Shown here piece after piece: positions 22,882 through 28,133 of a DNA stretch of 28,133 nucleotides. The first letter of the stretch is position 1. Each line of letters starts with the position of its first letter. This DNA is from Halieaceae bacterium (lineage in GTDB: Bacteria > Pseudomonadota > Gammaproteobacteria > Pseudomonadales > Halieaceae): assembly GCA_003331685.1 (NCBI GenBank), contig QOPK01000007.1, positions 1 to 28,133 of the forward strand, read 5' to 3'. Under the pieces are notes generated by a model. It ran no database searches and had not been told where the DNA came from. It saw nothing but the letters and a program-made list of their open reading frames with translations. The translations under genes were made by a program, and so were the position numbers.

Positions 22882-24848
22882 GCACCGGACCCTGCTGTAA
22901 CCTGCGGGTCACTCGCTGGCAACTTGAAGACCAGTAATGCATTGCCCGGCATCTTGCCGGCGAAGGCATAGCCCGAATTCAATATCAGTCGATCACCAAC
23001 AATAAGTGGCGCCTGACCGCCACCGATTGAACCGCCCTGCGCTATGCGACCATCGACTGCAGTGAACGCCTGAGTGGTGTCGAACTCCCACAGCACCTCT
23101 CCGTTGTCGATGTCCAAGGCCCTCAACCAACCCTCATTTGAGCCCGCCAGCACGTAATCGCGTGTTACCGAAATCGCCGCTGAATATCCAGGGTAGCAAC
23201 CGGGTCTGCCCAGACAAACGTCCTCGCCAGCTGGCGCCTGCCAAACATACTCACCGTTATCCACGTCCAACGCATAGACTCCGGGTCGCGCGGGCTCATC
23301 ATAATCACGGCCATCCGGCGCATCACTGATCGGCACGAAGACCTTGCCATCGTGGGCCGCGAGTCCAAAATTAACGCCGGCCACTACACCACCGCGGCCA
23401 ACCTTGGTTTTCCAGAGCGACTCGCCGGTCTCAGCGAGCATCGCCGTGACAACCCCGCCTTTGTCTCCTGCGAGAATGATCGGCCTGCCCTGCGAATCTT
23501 TACTGATCACGGGCCCGGCGCCGTAGTCATAGTCGGGGCCGTTATCCTCAGGGCAATTTACAGGATCGACGTTCTCGCAGGACCCATTCCAGACATCGCC
23601 AAAGCGCGCCTGACGAACCCAAACCGTTTGCCCAGTGGTTTTATCCAACGCGATGATGGCGTCGCTGGTCTCCGACCCTTCGCCCGAATAGTCATCCCCG
23701 GTGGCGATGTACAAATGGTCCGCATCCATTGCCATACCAGCCCAGATCGGCACACCGCTAGGCCCGTACTGGGGCGTGCCCGAGGCGTTGACGCCGCGCT
23801 GTTCCGCCGGCGGAATGAAATGCCGGCGCCACAGTTCTTCGCCAGACTTGGCATCGAGCGCCACGATCGATCCTCTGAAGGAACAACAGGGGTAGCCGGC
23901 AGCGATCGCCGCGCCCTCCTCTAATGAAGAGACCGGCACGTAGAGCACGCCGTCAGATAATTCTGCGGCGGCCGTCAGCGTGGCGGCACTGTGATCTTCA
24001 ATCCGCTTTTTCCATCGGAGCTCACCAGTGAGTGCTGAAATGGCGTATTGATTGCCCGTCAGATCGCCAAAAAACAGCAGCGGATCCAATGGCTCTTCAA
24101 CAGCGGCGACCCAAGGTTCGAGCGTCAGTCCGTTTCGCACTTCACTCGATGCTTGAAATTGCCAGCGGGTACAGCCGGTCTGCATGTCGAAGGCATACAC
24201 CAGTCCGCTCTGACTGCCCACGAACATGGCGCCCGCACCGAATGCCGGTTGCGAGCGCGCCCTGGTCGCATCCGGGTAGGCAAAAGCCCAGTCCAACTCT
24301 AATGAAGCAATATTTTTCTCGGTGACGCGCGCAATCGAAGGAGGCATGAAATGACTAGCCCCAGCACCCAGCCCCCAATGCTGAAACACCGGCGTTTGAG
24401 ACAGATCGAACTCACTGGTGGCACCTTCACACGCGACGCCCGCTTCGGCGGTGTTCGTTTCGGTGATTTTGCGCTCGGCGATGTACTCAGCCACCGCGGT
24501 TTTTTGCTCAATTGACAGGTCAGCCGCCACTTCACGCATTGGGCCGTCGATCATTGCCGCAAGTAACGTACTGGGCGAGACGTTTTCCAGCACGTAACGC
24601 TGCGGTGCGCGCACCATATTGCCGTCGTGGCAGGCCGCACAGTGTTGGGCATAGAGTGCACCACCCACTGCCTTTGTTTCAGGGTCCAGCGGCACTGTGA
24701 CTTCCTGATAGGCGGCCGAATTGGGCTCCTCCACATTGGCGTGCACAGGCATCACTGAGCCAAGAGCCACTAGCGATACGATCAACCCAATCACCGACCC
24801 AAAGCCTGTGAACAACACTCGCCCTCTCTCTTTGTCTTTACAAACCAT
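22851..24848 (-). CDS. Exported PQQ-dependent dehydrogenase with N-terminal cytochrome c domain (polyvinyl alcohol dehydrogenase-like)
   Basis: A 665-aa protein from the ATG at 24848. A signal peptide (residues 1-37, cleavage likely after MPVHA) precedes a cytochrome c domain with the heme motif CAACH at 70-74. A PQQ-type beta-propeller follows, with repeated GxVxAFDxxTG- and ALDAKSGEELW-like blades. Cytochrome first, propeller second is the arrangement of polyvinyl alcohol dehydrogenase, the reverse of quinohemoprotein alcohol dehydrogenases. A vicinal Cys-Cys (YPCCSF) and other cysteine pairs (CENVDPVNC, CLGRPGC) suggest periplasmic disulfides. It would oxidise alcohols and pass electrons to the respiratory chain. 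A GTG at 24857 is an alternative start, but GAGG is only two nucleotides from it. It is the last gene of a minus-strand set. Confidence 0.88.
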   Translation of the reverse strand: MVCKDKERGRVLFTGFGSVIGLIVSLVALGSVMPVHANVEEPNSAAYQEVTVPLDPETKAVGGALYAQHCAACHDGNMVRAPQRYVLENVSPSTLLAAMIDGPMREVAADLSIEQKTAVAEYIAERKITETNTAEAGVACEGATSEFDLSQTPVFQHWGLGAGASHFMPPSIARVTEKNIASLELDWAFAYPDATRARSQPAFGAGAMFVGSQSGLVYAFDMQTGCTRWQFQASSEVRNGLTLEPWVAAVEEPLDPLLFFGDLTGNQYAISALTGELRWKKRIEDHSAATLTAAAELSDGVLYVPVSSLEEGAAIAAGYPCCSFRGSIVALDAKSGEELWRRHFIPPAEQRGVNASGTPQYGPSGVPIWAGMAMDADHLYIATGDDYSGEGSETSDAIIALDKTTGQTVWVRQARFGDVWNGSCENVDPVNCPEDNGPDYDYGAGPVISKDSQGRPIILAGDKGGVVTAMLAETGESLWKTKVGRGGVVAGVNFGLAAHDGKVFVPISDAPDGRDYDEPARPGVYALDVDNGEYVWQAPAGEDVCLGRPGCYPGYSAAISVTRDYVLAGSNEGWLRALDIDNGEVLWEFDTTQAFTAVDGRIAQGGSIGGGQAPLIVGDRLILNSGYAFAGKMPGNALLVFKLPASDPQVTAGSGAQVFLESAAK

Positions 24849-24876
24849 CGCAGTCACTACCTCAAGAATCGAAGGG

Positions 24877-25995
24877 TCAGCCCGCCGCCTGCCAAAACGC
24901 GTAAACCGGGTCGCCGTCGCTCCGCTCGCCTTTGACCATGTCCTCGAACATGCCCAACCCCATCAGGTCTTTTGAATCAGCACAGGTCGTCCAGTCCATC
25001 ACAAAGGTCCGATGGCTGATTTTCCACTCACCGTTGCGGCGCTCATAACGATCAATATAGCGCCCGCCGGTCATCACATCCTGAGGCGAGTCACCCTTGG
25101 TGCCCTGAAAAGCCACCACGTAACTCTCTCCCACCGCATTGTCCCCATCAATGTCGATCCAGTGATTCGTCACCGTATGGGCAACACGTACCGAGGTTTC
25201 ATCGAGTAGCTCGCCAATCACAGTCGCAAACTCCACAGCAGGCCCATTGAAGGCACCGGTCACAATCGCGGCATCGTCATGGAAAGCAGAGCGGATGATC
25301 TCGGGATCACCCCGGTCAACGCCGCGTGCATATCGACAGCCCAACTGAGCAATCGCCTGCTGCGCCATCACCTCTTCAAGCGCTTGGGTTTCGTTCATCG
25401 GAGCACTCTCCTTCATCGACTGTTTTGAGCTTGCGTGTGCGGCCATCAGAGCACTGCCCGCATCCCACGGAAAGTGCGCGCCCTGAGGGCTGAATGACTG
25501 CGGCGCGAAAGCTGGGCGTGCGACCGCCGGCTGCGGCGCGGGAAACTGGGTGATCCAGTCCAGCACATACTGGCGATGCTGCATACGCCAGTCATCGTGC
25601 TTATAGCTGTGCCGGTCTAGGTACCGCCCTCCCACCAGATGCGGCCGCGGATCACCGTCGGTGGGCAAAGTCACCCAAGCCATCACATAGCTCTCACTTA
25701 TGGCACTCTGGCCTTCAATCGCGATCCACATGTTGCTTGTGCGGTGCGAGGACATGGGCGCACCGTCGTGCATCGCCGCAATCGCTGCCGCAAACTCCGC
25801 ACCCGAACCCCGCAATGACCCGTAATCAACCGTACCGTCGTCGTGATAGGCCTCTCGCAACAGTGCCTCGTCCGCCCGATCGATACCCCGCGCGTGTTGC
25901 GCGAGGCGATTCTGTATCTCGGTGCGAGACCACGCCTCCCATGCACTCGAATCAGGGCCCCAATCCGCAGCGTTACCTGCTTGATGACTCGTCAT
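24877..25995 (-). CDS. Tandem SnoaL-like (NTF2-fold) protein
   Basis: A 372-aa protein made of two homologous NTF2/SnoaL-type domains, roughly residues 20-155 and 210-340. They share ARGIDRADE/ARGVDRGDPE, YHDDG/FHDDA, GGRYLDR/GGRYIDR and HRQYVLDW/HRTFVMDW. The halves are joined by an Ala/Pro-rich linker of about 50 residues. Single-domain SnoaL-like proteins act as hydratases, cyclases, isomerases or small subunits of Rieske oxygenases. No signal peptide is visible. It lies 60 nt downstream of the Rieske oxygenase gene and 28 nt upstream of the PQQ dehydrogenase. The tandem domain could be a built-in pair or simply a fused two-step enzyme. The catalytic residues are not clear to me. Confidence 0.85.
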   Translation of the reverse strand: MTSHQAGNAADWGPDSSAWEAWSRTEIQNRLAQHARGIDRADEALLREAYHDDGTVDYGSLRGSGAEFAAAIAAMHDGAPMSSHRTSNMWIAIEGQSAISESYVMAWVTLPTDGDPRPHLVGGRYLDRHSYKHDDWRMQHRQYVLDWITQFPAPQPAVARPAFAPQSFSPQGAHFPWDAGSALMAAHASSKQSMKESAPMNETQALEEVMAQQAIAQLGCRYARGVDRGDPEIIRSAFHDDAAIVTGAFNGPAVEFATVIGELLDETSVRVAHTVTNHWIDIDGDNAVGESYVVAFQGTKGDSPQDVMTGGRYIDRYERRNGEWKISHRTFVMDWTTCADSKDLMGLGMFEDMVKGERSDGDPVYAFWQAAG

Positions 25996-26055
25996 CTACC
26001 GCGACTCAACGGAACACAGCAACAATGATGGAGGACGGAAATCGCTGCGACATGG

Positions 26056-27390
26056 TCAGTCGGACATCAAATCGTTCAGGTGCTCATGAAAGGCCTGTAC
26101 GCGCCGCTCTTGGTTCGGCATCCAGAACCCCTGATACCCCGCTGATGCCAGACCCTTCTGCTGCATCTCCGCGATGCTCAGGTCTTGGTCAGCGGTGGTG
26201 CCTAGCGTTTTTTCACCGTACTGAATATGCTCGTGCGGCGCGTCGGCAACCGGCAGGTCTGGCCCACCTGCTGGCGACGGTGTCATCGCTTGTCCTTCGA
26301 CACGATTCACCAACCACCAGTGGTCGAAGAGACACTGCGCGGGATCCGTCGGGTGTGGACGCGGGCGCAATAGCTGCACCCCATCTGGACCCACTGTAAT
26401 CACGTTATTGGGAAACAGGTTGTAAATCACATAGTCGGTGAGCTGGTAATCCGCGCGATAGCTGTAGTGCACATAGCCCTGCGCCTCGCCGCGCTCGCGC
26501 TTGGCTGCCTGAATATCTACCCGCAGCTGCTGCCAGGTATCACGGCCCACGTAATCGTCGCTGTTCACATCCCAGGCGGCCGCCATGCTTTTTAACGGCT
26601 CGCCGATGATGTCGCTACCGTACTGCACGGAGGGCATAAAGGAGGGAAACCAGCCGCGATTGTGGCCATTAGGGAAGCAGTCGAACTGACAGTCCTCATA
26701 GTCTGCCGCAACATAGGGGATCAACTCGGGATGCAGTACTTTAACGTGATATGCCTCGTTAAAGTTATCCGTGATGATCTTCCAATTACTGCGGGTCTCG
26801 GCGGTCATATCCAGCACTCGAAGCATGTCCTCGATCCGGTGTGACTCGAGTTCACGACAGATTGTCTCGCCCAAGCTGGCATCCAACGTCGGTGCATCGG
26901 GATCAAAGTTGTACCAGATCAACCCGAATCGTTCCTCGCAGCGCATCTCTTTGAGCCGCGCCTTACCACAGGGACTCTCTGCAAAATCCTCTTCATCCGG
27001 CACTGAGGTCACGACCCCTGTACGATCAAAGGTCCAGCCGTGATACGGGCATGAGAATGCCTGCACGTGTCCGTCCTCGGCCTCGGTAATGCGGGTGCCA
27101 CGATGCGGGCAGGCGTTAAAAAAGGCTTTAACCGAACCATCTTCCTGCCGAACCATGATGATGGAGTCGATCCCCAGCTCGGTCGTCAGGTAATCGCCGG
27201 GCTCCGGCATTTGGTAAGCCACGCCGCCGATATTCCAGACGGTGTGCCACACCTGTTGGTACTCGCGCTTTAAATAGTCTCCGCAGGTATAGCGATCGCT
27301 ACTTACGGAGTCACCGCGCAACTGCGGCTCGGCTTCTTTCGGCGGCCGGCTCAAAGCACGCTCAAGGATCACGGGGTTTGCTGCGTTCAT
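26056..27390 (-). CDS. Rieske non-heme iron oxygenase, alpha subunit
   Basis: A 444-aa aromatic-ring-hydroxylating-dioxygenase alpha-type protein. The Rieske [2Fe-2S] ligands are Cys94/His96 (CPHRGT) and Cys114/His117 (SCPYHGW). The catalytic domain carries the bridging Asp208 and iron ligands His215 and His220 (DNFNEAYHVKVLHPEL), with Asp403 (ADQDLSI) as the likely third ligand. The HPEL arrangement also occurs in betaine/stachydrine-type demethylases, while SnoaL-like neighbours are reminiscent of ring-hydroxylating systems, so demethylation and ring hydroxylation are both open. No ferredoxin or reductase gene is in the window. GGAG precedes the ATG at 27390. It lies 39 nt after the secreted SnoaL-like gene and probably belongs to that operon. 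Confidence 0.92.
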   Translation of the reverse strand: MNAANPVILERALSRPPKEAEPQLRGDSVSSDRYTCGDYLKREYQQVWHTVWNIGGVAYQMPEPGDYLTTELGIDSIIMVRQEDGSVKAFFNACPHRGTRITEAEDGHVQAFSCPYHGWTFDRTGVVTSVPDEEDFAESPCGKARLKEMRCEERFGLIWYNFDPDAPTLDASLGETICRELESHRIEDMLRVLDMTAETRSNWKIITDNFNEAYHVKVLHPELIPYVAADYEDCQFDCFPNGHNRGWFPSFMPSVQYGSDIIGEPLKSMAAAWDVNSDDYVGRDTWQQLRVDIQAAKRERGEAQGYVHYSYRADYQLTDYVIYNLFPNNVITVGPDGVQLLRPRPHPTDPAQCLFDHWWLVNRVEGQAMTPSPAGGPDLPVADAPHEHIQYGEKTLGTTADQDLSIAEMQQKGLASAGYQGFWMPNQERRVQAFHEHLNDLMSD

Positions 27391-27429
27391 AACTTCTCCA
27401 GCTAATGGTGTATCTGCTGTCCAGTGTGC

Positions 27430-27990
27430 CTATGGCCGCTTATCAATGACCTCGCCGGCCACCTTCTCGAGGCGCATGTCATAAATCTGCCAACCAATGC
27501 CCGGGGTATAGCGGACTTTGCTGTAGTACGTGCCCAAATAGATGTCGATCACGCGATCATCATCTTGGTGCCACGCCTGCAGGTAACTGCTCATCTTGCC
27601 CTCACCGCCTTTACCGTCTGCGTCGGGCAGGCTGTCTAGCTCTACAATTTGGGTGCCCAGCAAGTGCTGCGTGGAATCGAATACCGAGAGCGCGCCGTCC
27701 ACCACCTCAACCCACTCATCGGGGCCCGTTACCCGAAACTCTGCTCCGCTGGGGTCACTGGCGCGAATCGTCGCATCCTGAGTAAAAATTTTGTGGTAGA
27801 CCGCTCGGCCGGCTTCAATGTTCTGAGGCACATTCGTGCCTATTTGATCAGTGGCACGGGCATAAAATCTTTGGAGATATTCAATCTCGTTTTTGGCCAA
27901 CATCTCGGCAACTCTGTGATCATCTGCCTGCACAGACATCGCCCCCACCCAGCACCACATCAGCGTGGCCAACCATACTGCTCGTCTCAT
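27430..27990 (-). CDS. Secreted SnoaL-like (NTF2-fold) protein
   Basis: A 186-aa protein with a clear signal peptide (MRRAVWLATL and on, cleavage likely after MSVQA at residue 22). The mature part looks like a single NTF2/SnoaL-like domain: an N-terminal helix (EIEYLQRFYARAT), the FTQDATIRAS turn, and strands ending in GTYYSKVRYTPGIGWQIYDMRLEK. Its export separates it from a classical oxygenase beta subunit. It may act on the same compound as the periplasmic PQQ dehydrogenase; this is inference. A strong AGGAGGAGGGG lies before the ATG at 27990, so it is likely the first gene of the minus-strand set 27990-22851. The family call is moderately confident and the function unknown. Confidence 0.78.
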   Translation of the reverse strand: MRRAVWLATLMWCWVGAMSVQADDHRVAEMLAKNEIEYLQRFYARATDQIGTNVPQNIEAGRAVYHKIFTQDATIRASDPSGAEFRVTGPDEWVEVVDGALSVFDSTQHLLGTQIVELDSLPDADGKGGEGKMSSYLQAWHQDDDRVIDIYLGTYYSKVRYTPGIGWQIYDMRLEKVAGEVIDKRP

Positions 27991-28133
27991 TGTCGCCCCT
28001 CCTCCTCACAATTTTCTAGCGTTCATCGAGCTCACCGACCATCGTGGCCCACACCGGGTGACTAACAACCACCTATTTGGCGATGGCATCAAGCTCAGTG
28101 GTGATTAGACCCCCCTGCGACCTGCCAGGTAAT
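27991..28133. other. Right-edge region, no assignable gene
   Basis: The first part carries the ribosome site and promoter region of the secreted SnoaL-like gene. At the extreme right, a minus-strand frame gives LPGRSQGGLITTELDAIAK then a TAG (stop at about 28074), which could be the C-terminus of a gene entering from outside. The piece is too short to assign. Confidence 0.3.

Noticed and set aside
23352..23924. 190-codon plus-strand open frame
   Set aside because: It is antisense to the PQQ propeller coding region and shows no domain features.
25737..26399. 220-codon plus-strand open frame
   Set aside because: It is antisense to the tandem SnoaL and Rieske genes. The translation is Arg/Pro-rich with no motifs.
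1..28133. CRISPR arrays, tRNA or rRNA genes, insertion sequences, prophage genes
   Set aside because: I found no regularly spaced repeats, no tRNA-like or rRNA-like segments, and no transposase, integrase or phage-like proteins.

Overview
This 28.1 kb window looks like a chromosomal segment of an aerobic, probably marine, gammaproteobacterium, perhaps an OM60/NOR5 (Halieaceae)-like or SAR92-like lineage. That placement is inferred from moderately high GC, dense packing, and the mix of Baeyer-Villiger monooxygenase, Rieske oxygenase, PQQ-cytochrome dehydrogenase, F420-type reductase and tetrameric sarcosine oxidase genes. No marker gene fixes the taxonomy. I see no rRNA, tRNA, CRISPR array, insertion sequence or phage gene. 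Almost everything is small-molecule catabolism or transport.

Left part (1-6437): the N-terminal part of an F420-type NADP reductase, running off the left edge, is divergent from a Baeyer-Villiger monooxygenase. Next come a DHH-family phosphoesterase (-), a short-chain dehydrogenase (+), a 349-nt gap, a PlsC-like acyltransferase (+) and an Ldh_2-family oxidoreductase (+). The last appears to have lost both histidine-bearing motifs of its family.

Central part (6448-16584, all minus strand): the most interesting block. A translationally coupled set runs aldehyde dehydrogenase, an M19 dipeptidase-like protein missing half its metal ligands, an unrecognised 579-aa protein, and a DUF3726-like protein that aligns gap-free with the N-terminal half of the Ldh_2 enzyme. 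After 175 nt it is followed by a complete heterotetrameric sarcosine oxidase operon, soxB-soxD-soxA-soxG. The SoxD subunit lacks two of its four zinc ligands. The likely theme is oxidative N-demethylation of sarcosine or a related N-methyl amino acid, with aldehyde clean-up. The roles of the three odd proteins are open, and this is the best candidate here for an undescribed system.

Right part (16585-28133): an ECHDC3-like crotonase without catalytic glutamates and a CoA-binding protein (+); a dienoyl-CoA isomerase-like crotonase, an MHS-family MFS transporter and a TauD-like dioxygenase (-); an AGCS amino-acid/Na+ symporter (+); then a four-gene minus-strand set. That set has a secreted SnoaL-like protein, a Rieske oxygenase alpha subunit, a tandem SnoaL-like protein and an exported PQQ/cytochrome c dehydrogenase, and looks like an oxidative degradation unit for an unknown substrate. 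Several perfect palindromes lie in the divergent or leader regions and are plausible operators.
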